Source: a virus | DNA length: 41,915 bases | Reading direction: 5' to 3' (one strand) | Virus record (IMG/VR): IMGVR_UViG_3300028384_000793 | Location: 1 to 41,915 of that record | Part shown: one piece after another, positions 22,723-30,433 of the stretch | Layout of the letters: each line of letters starts with the position of its first letter | Numbering within the stretch: the first letter of the stretch is position 1 | Notes under the pieces: model-generated | Database searches by the model: none | The model's input: only the letters and a program-made list of their open reading frames with translations | What the model was told of the DNA's origin: nothing | Program-made: the position numbers and the translations under genes

Positions 22723-23832
22723 ATGAAAAAATTCACGATAGACAAAGCAGGGTACACACCGTCCAGTCGAGAATATCTTGACAACGGTTTCCTGAAAATT
22801 AAAGGTTACGCCGCACGGACGGGGATATACGATTATCTCGCGTCCGAACTTGGTTTGAAAGACCGTAACCCTAACGACATTATCAAAGTGATGCGACCAC
22901 CGGAAGAGGTGTTCGACAGTGAATCACTCGATTCATATTCCCATGTGGACGTTACAGACAATCACCCGTCCGAGTTGGTCACCGCTGAAACGTTCAAGAA
23001 AGTCGTGACAGGTACGGTAACCACACCAGGAACACAAGACGGTGAATTCGTGGCGTTCGAAGCAATCATCAAAGACGCCGACACGATCAAAGCTGTTGAG
23101 TCCGGCAAAGTTCAGGTATCACCAGGTTACACGGCGATATATGATGAAGCGCCAGAAGGTGCTGAGTACGATTTCGTACAACGTGAAATTCGAATCAATC
23201 ATTTGGCAATTGTGCCATTCGGTCGAGGTGGATCACACGTTAAGATTTTCGACAACAACGGAGTACAGAAAATGGTAAAAGTAACGCTTGATAGCGGTAA
23301 ATCTGTGGAAGTCAACGACGAGGCAACCGCCACGCTATTGACCGACACTTTTGACCGTTTAAATAAACGTGCGATGGATGCTGAATCCAAAGCTGACAAA
23401 ATGGAAGCAGAGAAAGACGCTAAAGACGAAGAATTGGAGGAAGCTAAAAAAGCATCGTCCGACGAAGCGATTGCCGAGCGTGTAGAATCTGTAACACGTG
23501 CTGCACTTGATGCGAAACGTGTAGCTGGTAAAGACTTCACCTGTGACAGTATGGACGAAGTAGCAATCAAACGTGCTGCGCTTGCTGTTCGTTTCCCGAA
23601 ACGTGAATGGGCTGATAAGTCGGCTGATTATGTGCGTGCTTCTTTTGACATGGAAATGGACAAAGAAGAAACGGAAGACGAAGACGCTGAAAAAGTCAAA
23701 GAACAGCAAAAGAAAGCTGCTTCTGACGCCGCAACCAGCGTGAGTGTCCCGACCAAAGACGGTCAACCCGTGTTAAACGGTATGCAAAAACTTCAACAAT
23801 CACGCGCGCAAGCCGCGAACGGAGGTAAATAA
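22723..23832 (+). CDS. DUF2213 capsid maturation protease-like / scaffold protein
   Basis: The product is 369 aa. The N-terminal about 180 residues match DUF2213 phage head proteins: FLKIKGYAARTGIYDY near 24-39, MRPPEEVFDSESLDSY near 57, VDVTDNHPSE near 76, VQVSPGYTA near 130 and HLAIVPFGRGGSHV near 160. In this family the domain is associated with capsid assembly and probable proteolysis. The C-terminal half is a highly charged helical region (KADKMEAEKDAKDEELEEA), as in scaffolds. The ATG lies 6 bases after a TATACT -10 box, with no room for a Shine-Dalgarno site, so the mRNA may be leaderless. An internal start may give the scaffold separately. Confidence 0.82.
   Translation: MKKFTIDKAGYTPSSREYLDNGFLKIKGYAARTGIYDYLASELGLKDRNPNDIIKVMRPPEEVFDSESLDSYSHVDVTDNHPSELVTAETFKKVVTGTVTTPGTQDGEFVAFEAIIKDADTIKAVESGKVQVSPGYTAIYDEAPEGAEYDFVQREIRINHLAIVPFGRGGSHVKIFDNNGVQKMVKVTLDSGKSVEVNDEATATLLTDTFDRLNKRAMDAESKADKMEAEKDAKDEELEEAKKASSDEAIAERVESVTRAALDAKRVAGKDFTCDSMDEVAIKRAALAVRFPKREWADKSADYVRASFDMEMDKEETEDEDAEKVKEQQKKAASDAATSVSVPTKDGQPVLNGMQKLQQSRAQAANGGK
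23272..23832 (+). CDS. Possible nested scaffold product of the DUF2213 gene
   Basis: An in-frame ATG at 23272 (codon 184) is preceded by GGAG at an 8-base spacing. It lies exactly between the DUF2213 domain and the charged helical half. Translation from here would give a 186 aa scaffold, as lambda Nu3 is made from within gene C. The RBS and position are seen; the product is inferred. Confidence 0.4.
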   Translation: MVKVTLDSGKSVEVNDEATATLLTDTFDRLNKRAMDAESKADKMEAEKDAKDEELEEAKKASSDEAIAERVESVTRAALDAKRVAGKDFTCDSMDEVAIKRAALAVRFPKREWADKSADYVRASFDMEMDKEETEDEDAEKVKEQQKKAASDAATSVSVPTKDGQPVLNGMQKLQQSRAQAANGGK

Positions 23833-23834
23833 TT

Positions 23835-24323
23835 ATGCCTGTTATCGGTGGTAATTCAATCGATCACGGCGTCGCGTACGCTGGTATGATCGCAGACGGT
23901 CAACTGTCTAACAAGGTGACCCGTTTAAACACGTCTAACGACTCTATCGCATTCGGTAAAGGTGTCGTCACTGACACAGTGAACGAAGGTGGTGCAATCT
24001 TGCCGACGGCTACGTCTACAGCGGCACAGTTCAACGGTATCGTGAAACGCGAACTAAACCGTGCACACGAAGATGGTGATGACGGTGCAATCGCTGGTTA
24101 TGACATGACTGTCGTGACTGAGGGTGTTGTGTGGGTAACCGTACTTGATACTGTTGCTAAGGACGCACCTGTTTACCTACGCGTGGGCGCGACAGGTGCT
24201 GGTGATTTTTCCGGTATCGTCGGCACTGGTGCGACACTTGGCGTGTTAATCAGTAATGCAAAATTCTTGACCGCTGGTGACGCTGGCGATCTTGTCAAAG
24301 TTTCACTAGGATTAGGTGGTTAA
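23835..24323 (+). CDS. Head decoration / capsid cement protein (DUF2190-like)
   Basis: The product is 162 aa, with ATG at 23835 after GGAGG. It is a beta-rich, Gly/Ala/Thr/Val-rich protein with almost no long helices (GAILPTATSTAAQFNGIV, then VVTEGVVWVTVLDTVAKDAP, then GATGAGDFSGIVGTGA). Proteins of this size and composition between the scaffold and the major capsid gene are usually decoration or cement proteins that stabilise the capsid. Identification rests mainly on position and composition. Confidence 0.7.
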   Translation: MPVIGGNSIDHGVAYAGMIADGQLSNKVTRLNTSNDSIAFGKGVVTDTVNEGGAILPTATSTAAQFNGIVKRELNRAHEDGDDGAIAGYDMTVVTEGVVWVTVLDTVAKDAPVYLRVGATGAGDFSGIVGTGATLGVLISNAKFLTAGDAGDLVKVSLGLGG

Positions 24324-24324
24324 T

Positions 24325-25341
24325 ATGAAACATACAGTAACACTTGACGCGGATTTCGCGTTTGCTACACCAGGTATTCAAGCCGGTGTTCAACTGGCGT
24401 TCAATGACGGTATTCCGACAATGGATGACGGTCTTGCGTTCTACATTTCGCAACTTGCTGGTCTTGAGTCCAAAATTTACGAAGCGAAATACACGAACAT
24501 CAATTTTGCTGAACTTGTGCCGATTAAAGGTGACGTTCCAGAATGGGCAGACACTTGGGAATACTTGTCTTATGATGCTGTAACACTTGGTAAGTTTATC
24601 GGTTCATCTGCTGACGACCTACCAAAGGTTGCGTTCAACGCGAACAAATCCAATGTGCCAATCGGTTATGCTGGTGTGTCTTATGATTATTCACTTGATG
24701 AATTGCGTAAGTCTCAACAATTGCGTATGCCGATCGACAGCACTAAGGCAAAAGTCGCGTTTCGTGGTTCACAAGAACACACTCAACGTGTAGCTTACTT
24801 CGGTGACGCTGGTCGCAACATGACAGGCTTGTTCAACAACGGTAACGTTGCATTGGATAACTCTGTTGTCGATTGGTCGACAGCAACAGGTCAAGAGATC
24901 ATCGACGACATGAATGGTCTGGGTATCAAAGTTTGGACTGATTCAGCGAACGTACACGTGCCTAACACTTGGGTCATCGATTCAACTCGTTTTGCACAAA
25001 TCAGTTCGAAACGTATGGCTGACGGTACTGACACGACTGTGCTTGAGTTCTTCTTGAAAAACAACATTTACACGTCTTTGACTGGTCAGACTCCACGTGT
25101 TGTGCCACGTTTACAGCTTACCGCTGCTGAACTTGCTGCAAACGGTGTGTCGAACAGCAACAAAGATCGTATGATGGCGTACGAAATGAATGAAGAAAAC
25201 TTGGCAATGGCTAACCCTATTCCATTCCGTCCATTACCGCCACAGTCGCAAGGCTTGAATGTGTATGTACCGTGTGAATACAAGGTAAGTGGCACCGAAT
25301 TCCGCTTTGTATTCGCTGCTGCATACCGCGATCACCTGTAA
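24325..25341 (+). CDS. Major capsid protein (DUF2184 family)
   Basis: The product is 338 aa. The ATG at 24325 has AGGTGG upstream; an earlier GTG in frame is part of that site. Typical DUF2184 features are LAFYISQLAGLESKIYEAKY near 40, LVPIKGDVPEWADTWEY near 67-83, a VSYDYSLDEL segment near 118, GDAGRNMTGLFN near 155 and the C-terminal PCEYKVSGTEFRF. It forms the HK97-fold shell. A strong terminator follows directly, as expected for a highly expressed capsid gene. Confidence 0.9.
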   Translation: MKHTVTLDADFAFATPGIQAGVQLAFNDGIPTMDDGLAFYISQLAGLESKIYEAKYTNINFAELVPIKGDVPEWADTWEYLSYDAVTLGKFIGSSADDLPKVAFNANKSNVPIGYAGVSYDYSLDELRKSQQLRMPIDSTKAKVAFRGSQEHTQRVAYFGDAGRNMTGLFNNGNVALDNSVVDWSTATGQEIIDDMNGLGIKVWTDSANVHVPNTWVIDSTRFAQISSKRMADGTDTTVLEFFLKNNIYTSLTGQTPRVVPRLQLTAAELAANGVSNSNKDRMMAYEMNEENLAMANPIPFRPLPPQSQGLNVYVPCEYKVSGTEFRFVFAAAYRDHL

Positions 25342-25366
25342 TGGTTAATCGTTGTTGAATGATGTA

Positions 25367-25395
25367 AAGCCCTCTTAACTGAGGGCTTTTTTTTT
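25367..25395 (+). terminator. Rho-independent terminator after the major capsid gene
   Basis: AAGCCCTC (25367-25374) pairs with GAGGGCTT (25381-25388) over a 6-base loop. A run of nine T ends at 25395. Strong stem and long T-run. It separates the capsid gene from the convergent HNH gene. Confidence 0.9.
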
Positions 25396-26206
25396 AACCT
25401 ATGAAACGGTTTCCTTTCGAAAGATTGTCGAACGCCCATAGGGGTTGAAGGTTGTCGAGCGAGTTGATAATTGCAGGGTCGGTAACACCCGAATTAATCA
25501 TCGTACTGACTGGGACTATATGATCAATGTGCCATTCACCGTAATTGTCCCAACTCATACCGTCTTTGAATTGTTTCTCGATATGAGTCATTAAATCATC
25601 ACTCGTATAACCCAATAGTTCTACGGTTCTTACAATCTTACTTTCATAAGTTCTAGTTAAAACACGACCCACCATGTTTCGCATATACGTTTGCATCTTG
25701 AATTTGTTGTCGTTCTCGCGTCTTTTTCGATAGTATTCGTTTATTCGTTCTCTGTTCTTCTTGCGGTAAACCTTGTTACTAGCACCTCGTTTCTCTTTGT
25801 GTTTGGCGTAATCAGCACGCTTTTCCGCTCTCATCTTTTCAATGTTCCGGTGATAGTGGTCTTTTTTCATCGTTCTCACACGGTCTTTATTTGCTTCACG
25901 CCATTCACGGTGTTTGTCTGAATACTTCCCTCTGCGACTCTCGTTTATACGATCTCTGTTTTCTTCGCGATACTTCGACGCTTTTTTCAGGCGTTCATCA
26001 CGGTGTTTGATGTGAGAAAGCCTGTCAGATTCTTTCTTCTTTTCAGGATTGTTTATTCGTCGTCTGTTAACCCGTTCTCTAATGCACGCAACACACTTTC
26101 CGTCGTTTACATAACGTTCCGAATCGTGACCGTGTTTGCATGGTTTTCCAGTGTAATAATGAGTGAGGGATTGTTCTTTCGCGTGGGTGCGTGAAATGAT
26201 TTCCAT
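25394..26206 (-). CDS. HNH homing-type endonuclease (copy 1)
   Basis: The product is 270 aa. I chose the ATG at 26206, with AAGGA upstream; longer frames lack an RBS. The first 45 residues form a Cys4 treble-clef module (YYTGKPC, GHDSERYV, KCVAC). A long Lys/Arg/Glu-rich helical linker follows. The C-terminal HNH domain reads MSWDNYGEWHIDHIVPVS, then LDNLQPLWAFDNLSKGN. It is minus-strand, free-standing, between capsid and connector genes, as homing endonucleases commonly are. It is paralogous to 28147-28839. A self-spreading role is inferred. Confidence 0.88.
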   Translation of the reverse strand: MEIISRTHAKEQSLTHYYTGKPCKHGHDSERYVNDGKCVACIRERVNRRRINNPEKKKESDRLSHIKHRDERLKKASKYREENRDRINESRRGKYSDKHREWREANKDRVRTMKKDHYHRNIEKMRAEKRADYAKHKEKRGASNKVYRKKNRERINEYYRKRRENDNKFKMQTYMRNMVGRVLTRTYESKIVRTVELLGYTSDDLMTHIEKQFKDGMSWDNYGEWHIDHIVPVSTMINSGVTDPAIINSLDNLQPLWAFDNLSKGNRFIG

Positions 26207-26308
26207 GATGTGATCCTTGTCAAAGGTAGTCATGATGATTTGTGGCGGTCGTTGACTAGACGATGTTCCCCCGCTAAAGGTAGCCACAAAGCAAACTCTA
26301 TCAAGTTA

Positions 26309-26370
26309 TGACCTGATTGTCAAATTATTACCGACTATGACGTGCGTGTCAACATTTAATTTTATATACT
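26309..26370. promoter_or_regulatory. Divergent late promoter with two TGAC-N6-GTCA operators
   Basis: Operators TGAC-CTGATT-GTCA (26309-26322) and TGAC-GTGCGT-GTCA (26338-26351) are 29 bp apart. Rightward: TATACT (26365-26370) starts 13 bases after the second operator, with no normal -35 box. The same 13-base spacing is seen at 28898 and 30758. Leftward TTGACA boxes are supplied by the reverse of each operator. It restarts the late operon after the HNH gene. Confidence 0.65.
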
Positions 26371-26402
26371 CAAATATCAATCAATCAATGAGGTTTACGA
26401 AA

Positions 26403-26756
26403 ATGGCAACACTAAAGAACATGGATAAACGCTTAATCACGATCAACCACGGCGGCAAGCGTTACGACATCAAATGTGGTAATAACCCAGCGGTCGAAGT
26501 ACCGGACGAAGCGTGCAAGAGTGACTTTGTAAAACACTTGATCGAAACTGGCAAACTTGTTTCAACTGGTGCAACTACAACCACGGCAACCGACCCAAGT
26601 ATTACCGAGGGTGGTGATGTTGACGCTGAAATGCGTGCAGAATTCGAAGCGATGACCGTCAAAGAATTGGAAGAACACGCCAAAATGTTAGACTTGGAAG
26701 GTTATTCGAGCATGAACAAAGCCGAGTTGGTTGGATTCATTTTAGAAAATTCTTAA
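26403..26756 (+). CDS. Small protein with C-terminal SAP/HeH-like helix domain
   Basis: The product is 117 aa. The ATG at 26403 has GAGG upstream; the longer frame begins within the promoter. The N-terminal half (ITINHGGKRYDIKCG, then VEVPDEACKSDFV) looks like small head-completion proteins. A Thr-rich linker follows. The final 35 residues (MTVKELEEHAKMLDLEGYSS, then MNKAELVGFIL) fit a HeH/SAP-type helix-extension-helix motif. This arrangement is common in small phage head-tail region proteins. Own terminator downstream. Function is inferred from context. Confidence 0.7.
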   Translation: MATLKNMDKRLITINHGGKRYDIKCGNNPAVEVPDEACKSDFVKHLIETGKLVSTGATTTTATDPSITEGGDVDAEMRAEFEAMTVKELEEHAKMLDLEGYSSMNKAELVGFILENS

Positions 26757-26766
26757 CACCTGGTAT

Positions 26767-26813
26767 ATCCCGCCACGCCTATCGAAGAAGCGTAACCTTG
26801 GCGGGATTTTTTT
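26767..26813 (+). terminator. Rho-independent terminator
   Basis: ATCCCGCCA (26767-26775) pairs with TGGCGGGAT (26799-26807). An inner ACGC/GCGT pair stabilises the loop. The stem is followed by seven T. It ends the short transcript of 26403-26756. Confidence 0.85.
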
Positions 26814-26858
26814 ATTGGGTCATGTTATACTGGTTGTTATTTGATCGAGATTATTACT

Positions 26859-27740
26859 ATGATTGTGAAATTAACAGGTGGTGAATTCGTCGACTTGTAC
26901 GACGCAACAGGTGTTGCTGTCGGTACACAGTTAATCGTTACGAATGTCACGACGAGTGATGTTCGACTTTTTGCAACCGAAACCACCCCCGACCCAAGTA
27001 CTGACAACAGTTTCCCATGCATATTCGGCGGGTCGAGTGTGATCAATAACCCAGGTGACAGTGGTGCTTGGGTTATTAGTCCGAGCAATGGTGCGGTTCT
27101 CGTCACTTCGTTGGACGGTTCAGGTTTCAAACCGCTCGACGTGAGCATACTCACGAACCTTGTCACTTCGTTGGACGGAAACGGTCGAATTAAAGTTGAT
27201 TCACAACAATCAAGCTTTGAACAAAACACACAGTTTCGATTCTTTGAAGACGTATCTGACCAAACTGAATATGGTGGTGATGATTTGTCTGTGCCTGCAG
27301 CGAATGTGTTGGTGTATGAATTCAACGCAGTCAATCCGGTCAATATTCAAACACGTATCATTAATCAGTGGTCTGGTGGTCGTAAATACTTGGTGTTTCC
27401 GACCACGGGTGCGACTATCACGGGCGGCACGTGGGAAGACGTATCCGACCAACTGTATATCATAAACGGTAATAAGAACCCCTACATCGACGCGCTACCG
27501 ACAACAGAGGTAACCGTCCGTCGTCGTGTTGCCACTTCGTTCGTCACGAGTGAGAAAGCGCGTACAGGTACAGCCGCCGTCACCGAATCGCAAGGCAATA
27601 GGCAGTCTAGCGAGTATTCACCAGACAGTTCGCGGTCAGGTGTTGCAGGGAACCAGGGGTTTTATCTGGTGTTTTTCGACTTGGATGGTGCGAACCCTTC
27701 CGAGTTTTTATTCACTGTTGCATACGAGGAACGTTTCTAA
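26859..27740 (+). CDS. Probable virion structural protein
   Basis: The product is 293 aa. I chose the ATG at 26859; the frame could begin at a TTG at 26841. A TATACT box lies at 26826-26831. The sequence is beta-rich, with two copies of VTSLDG (near 82 and 102). It ends in an FYLVFFDLDGANPSEFLFTVAYEERF-like strand region. No Cys pairs or enzyme motifs. Its place between capsid and DUF4054 connector genes suggests a head fibre or decoration role. No family recognised. Confidence 0.65.
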   Translation: MIVKLTGGEFVDLYDATGVAVGTQLIVTNVTTSDVRLFATETTPDPSTDNSFPCIFGGSSVINNPGDSGAWVISPSNGAVLVTSLDGSGFKPLDVSILTNLVTSLDGNGRIKVDSQQSSFEQNTQFRFFEDVSDQTEYGGDDLSVPAANVLVYEFNAVNPVNIQTRIINQWSGGRKYLVFPTTGATITGGTWEDVSDQLYIINGNKNPYIDALPTTEVTVRRRVATSFVTSEKARTGTAAVTESQGNRQSSEYSPDSSRSGVAGNQGFYLVFFDLDGANPSEFLFTVAYEERF

Positions 27741-28150
27741 TGGATATTACACAAGAAATGATCGACCTATTCCGCACGCGTCAGCGAGCGTTTGAAAGTG
27801 ACACAACGTGGTCGGACGACACGATCGAACAAGCCCTTTGTGAAGGTGACGCCGAAACAGGTGGTAAAGGTTGGGGGTTGTATGACACACCCTGTCAGAA
27901 CTTTAAACAACGAGGCATGTTTTTATATGCTGCTCATTACATCGCGTCGATGTATCCGAAAGGTGACGCTGGCAGTGTGTCAGGTGGGTCGAAAGGTTCT
28001 ACAGCTTCCAAGTCTGTCGGTGACGAATCAATCTCGTACGCGCGCGCAACCGTACTGACACAGGGTGACGAGTGGTTAGGTAGTACCGCGTTTGGTCAAC
28101 AGTTCATGCGACTTAGACGTCGTGCTGGGTTCGGTGCTAGAGCGGTTTAA
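27740..28150 (+). CDS. Head-tail connector protein (DUF4054)
   Basis: The product is 136 aa and starts in the stop codon of the preceding gene (TAATG). It has the usual DUF4054 order: ITQEMIDLFRTRQRAF, WSDDTIEQALCEGDAETG, a KQRGMFLYAAHYIA helix near 53-67, a Gly/Ser-rich loop and the C-terminal GDEWLGSTAFGQQFMRLRRR. Such proteins form the ring below the portal. Its 3' end overlaps the convergent HNH gene by 4 bases. Confidence 0.85.
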   Translation: MDITQEMIDLFRTRQRAFESDTTWSDDTIEQALCEGDAETGGKGWGLYDTPCQNFKQRGMFLYAAHYIASMYPKGDAGSVSGGSKGSTASKSVGDESISYARATVLTQGDEWLGSTAFGQQFMRLRRRAGFGARAV

Positions 28151-28839
28151 CCTTCGTACCTGTCCTTTTTCGACATGTTATCGAAAGCCCATAATGGTTG
28201 AAGGTTGTTGAGGTTATTGATCACCCTATGATCTCTTACACCACGTCGTATCATTAACGCCACGGGAACAATATGGTCGACGTGCCACTCCCCGTGGTTT
28301 CCCCAACTCATGCCGTCTTTGAATTGCTTCTCGATGTGCTGTCTAAACTGATCTAATGAAAAACCCATCATTGTCTTGACTGATCCGGATTTTCGTTGTT
28401 TGGTCTTAGCCAGTACCTTTCGCAACATTGTTCGACAAGTGATGTTCAACCTGTAATTCACATCGCCCGTATATCTTCGTGTGTGACGAATTCTTCTACG
28501 TTGTTTATATCTGTCTAATTTCTGGTATTCCCTCCTGTACTTTCTGTATTTCTCACTTTTCTGGTATTCTCTCTTTTTAATTCGGTGTTCTTCGTTATTC
28601 CTTCTTTCTCGTTCTAATCGGTTTGCTCGTTCTCTATTGTCGTGTACTGACATATACTTTCTTTTGTATTCTTTATTTTTACCGTTCGCTGACCTCTTTT
28701 TTTGAGCGTGATAATGACACTCCACGCATTTTCTCCCTGACACCATTCGTTCGGACACATGGCCTTTACTACACGGTTTCCCTGTGAAGTACCTTTTAGC
28801 GCCCGTTTCTTTCGCTTGTTTTATAGTTACCAATTCCAT
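28147..28839 (-). CDS. HNH homing-type endonuclease (copy 2)
   Basis: The product is 230 aa, with ATG at 28839 after GAGGAG. The N-terminal Cys4 module (YFTGKPC, GHVSERMV, KCVEC), very basic helical linker and C-terminal HNH (MSWGNHGEWHVDHIVPVA, then LNNLQPLWAFDNMSKKD) follow the same plan as 25394-26206. The HNH ends are alike even in DNA. It is inserted, on the minus strand, between connector and tail-completion genes. A homing role is inferred. Confidence 0.88.
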   Translation of the reverse strand: MELVTIKQAKETGAKRYFTGKPCSKGHVSERMVSGRKCVECHYHAQKKRSANGKNKEYKRKYMSVHDNRERANRLERERRNNEEHRIKKREYQKSEKYRKYRREYQKLDRYKQRRRIRHTRRYTGDVNYRLNITCRTMLRKVLAKTKQRKSGSVKTMMGFSLDQFRQHIEKQFKDGMSWGNHGEWHVDHIVPVALMIRRGVRDHRVINNLNNLQPLWAFDNMSKKDRYEG

Positions 28840-28883
28840 AACCCACTCCTCAGTGTATTTCACATTAATTCAGGAATGGGAGC

Positions 28884-28930
28884 ATCATAAAATTTAACGA
28901 CGTGCGCGTCAACGTTTAATAACATATAAT
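28884..28930. promoter_or_regulatory. Divergent late promoter with near-operator
   Basis: CGAC-GTGCGC-GTCA (28898-28911) is one mismatch from the operator. Rightward: TATAAT (28925-28930), 13 bases after the palindrome. Leftward: TTGACG (28912-28907), 17-base spacer and TTATGA/TATGAT near 28884-28890, serving the HNH gene. Confidence 0.6.
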
Positions 28931-28958
28931 TTTAAAATAATTTACTAACGGTGAATGT

Positions 28959-29555
28959 ATGATTAAAACAACGGTCACGGGTGCTGATAAGGCACTCGGT
29001 GAATTGAACAAAGCGTTGCAAGAATTCATGACTGACAAAGTCGTGACCGTCGGCATACATGAAGATGAAAACGCTCGTGACAGCGGGACGATCACAAATG
29101 CTCAACTCGGTGCTGTTCATGAATTCGGTGCTGACATAGATCACCCTGGTGGTACGTCGTACGGTTACGCAACGAAAGCGGCCGCAGACAAAGGACAAGT
29201 TAGGTTCTTGAAAAAGGGTGAAGGATACGCCGAACTTGGTGTCACTGACCCGCACAAGATTGTGATACCGGCTAGACCGTGGTTATTACCCGGTGTGCAA
29301 TCTGGTAACGCAGAGTATTTGAAAGTCATTAAAGATACTGTTGAAGACGGTGGGACGCTTGAACAAGCGTTGAATAAAGTCGGCGTTGTGGCGGTGTCGA
29401 AAGTTCAAGAATACATGACGAAATTGCGATCACCAGCAAACGCAGCGTCAACCATCGCAAGAAAAGGATCGTCAAACCCGTTGATTGATTCGGGTAACTT
29501 GCGACAATCAGTAGATTACAAAATACAACCGACCAAACCAAACGAGGGTTTATAA
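28959..29555 (+). CDS. Tail completion protein (HK97 gp10 / Mu gpG-like)
   Basis: The product is 198 aa. KVVTVGIHEDENARD near 27-41, then NAQLGAVHEFGADIDHPGG near 47-65, then IPARPWLLPGVQ near 103, then NPLIDSGNLRQSVDYKI near 172-188 are characteristic of this family of head-tail joining/tail completion proteins. It is the first gene after the promoter at 28898. Stop overlaps the next start (TAATG). Confidence 0.82.
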   Translation: MIKTTVTGADKALGELNKALQEFMTDKVVTVGIHEDENARDSGTITNAQLGAVHEFGADIDHPGGTSYGYATKAAADKGQVRFLKKGEGYAELGVTDPHKIVIPARPWLLPGVQSGNAEYLKVIKDTVEDGGTLEQALNKVGVVAVSKVQEYMTKLRSPANAASTIARKGSSNPLIDSGNLRQSVDYKIQPTKPNEGL

Positions 29556-29920
29556 TGTCATTAGATATGGAAGGACACATCGACGACGTGTTCGAATCAT
29601 TTGTTGCAACTCGATATTCATTTGTTGCCGGATACCGTGATGCGGACGGCGTGTGGATAGAAGGAACAACAAACCCAACACCTCACTCGGTGACCGCACA
29701 ACCTGTTTCGGATCGTGAATTTGCATCACTGTCGAACGGCAACGAACGAATTCAAGACACCAGAAATTTGTGGATTAATGACGGTATTGACCCAAGTATT
29801 CAAGAAGCGGACGAATGGGAATTCGAAGGACAACGCTGGCGGTGCATGAAATTGGACAACCGCCCACGTCGGAACTATTGCAAAGTAACGGTCACTCGTC
29901 TGGACGTTCAACCAGAATGA
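29555..29920 (+). CDS. Head-tail joining / tail protein, unassigned family
   Basis: The product is 121 aa, coupled to the previous gene. It contains FVAGYRDADGVWIEG, then NPTPHSVTAQPVSDREF, then ADEWEFEGQRWRCMKLDNRP. Small proteins of this type sit between gp10-like and tail terminator genes in related myoviruses. I assign it to the neck region from position. The 3' end overlaps a minus-strand small gene by 29 bases. Confidence 0.65.
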   Translation: MSLDMEGHIDDVFESFVATRYSFVAGYRDADGVWIEGTTNPTPHSVTAQPVSDREFASLSNGNERIQDTRNLWINDGIDPSIQEADEWEFEGQRWRCMKLDNRPRRNYCKVTVTRLDVQPE

Positions 29921-30056
29921 GTATTAATGCCACCAGCAAACCAACCAAACCAGCATACCCACAAAGTACCAGCCATGTTGTTAACGCTTGGTTTACTGGT
30001 TCGACGATGTTTAACGTGTCGATAATTACCTGTGAAAGTTGATTAGGCCAAAACAT
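29892..30056 (-). CDS. Small one-TM membrane protein (54 aa)
   Basis: The ATG at 30056 lies 14 bases inside the upstream gene; stop TGA at 29894-29892. The N-terminal half is polar (FWPNQLSQVIIDTLNIVEP). Residues about 27-49 are hydrophobic (TTWLVLCGYAGLVGLLVALI), followed by VERPDE. This is a single membrane span with a charged tail, the shape of small holins, antiholins or inhibitors of lysis. It is the last gene of a minus-strand cassette. Function is inferred only from shape. Confidence 0.5.
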   Translation of the reverse strand: MFWPNQLSQVIIDTLNIVEPVNQALTTWLVLCGYAGLVGLLVALILILVERPDE

Positions 30057-30192
30057 AATAAATTGATCCCATGATTGAAAGTTGAACGATTGCTAGTTTC
30101 AGCCAAAATTGAAGCGCAGTTTTAGACACTGGCGAAACAATCATCATTGCTGTAATTTGGCTGAAAAAATAAATAACAATAAACTGAATCAT
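30043..30192 (-). CDS. Small membrane protein (49 aa)
   Basis: The ATG at 30192 overlaps the upstream stop codon (ATGA). The product has two hydrophobic stretches (IQFIVIYFFSQITAMMIV and LKLAIVQLSIMGSIYYVL), separated by a short polar turn. This suggests a two-span hairpin. It overlaps the next small membrane gene by 14 bases. The pair could be a holin/antiholin-like or exclusion system; no family is recognised. Confidence 0.5.
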   Translation of the reverse strand: MIQFIVIYFFSQITAMMIVSPVSKTALQFWLKLAIVQLSIMGSIYYVLA

Positions 30193-30431
30193 AACCCGTA
30201 CCTTGTTAAACACTCATTGAAAGACACCACACCAGCCTCGTAAACCGCGCTTTTGATTTCCTGTTCAGTGAACAAGCGATCTTTACGAACTTCTTGCAAC
30301 ACTGGCAACTTGTAATAAAAGTCATCACTGATCGCCAATATTTCTTGCGTCCCTGTTGTTCCGTAGTGTCTCGCTTCGACACCTTCTTGCACTGTTTCTG
30401 ACAACGCAATACACCATGCAATGATGATCAT
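30189..30431 (-). CDS. Small hypothetical protein
   Basis: The product is 80 aa, with ATG at 30431 after GAGGTG. The first residues are hydrophobic (MIIIAWCIAL). The rest is soluble and amphipathic (EILAISDDFYYKLPVLQEV, then FTEQEIKSAVYEAGV). No family is recognised. It lies between the Lar-like gene and the two membrane genes in one leftward unit. Confidence 0.6.
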   Translation of the reverse strand: MIIIAWCIALSETVQEGVEARHYGTTGTQEILAISDDFYYKLPVLQEVRKDRLFTEQEIKSAVYEAGVVSFNECLTRYGL

Positions 30432-30433
30432 TT

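Noticed and set aside
26837-27343. 168-codon minus-strand ORF
   Set aside because: Antisense of the structural protein at 26859-27740; no RBS or promoter in that direction.
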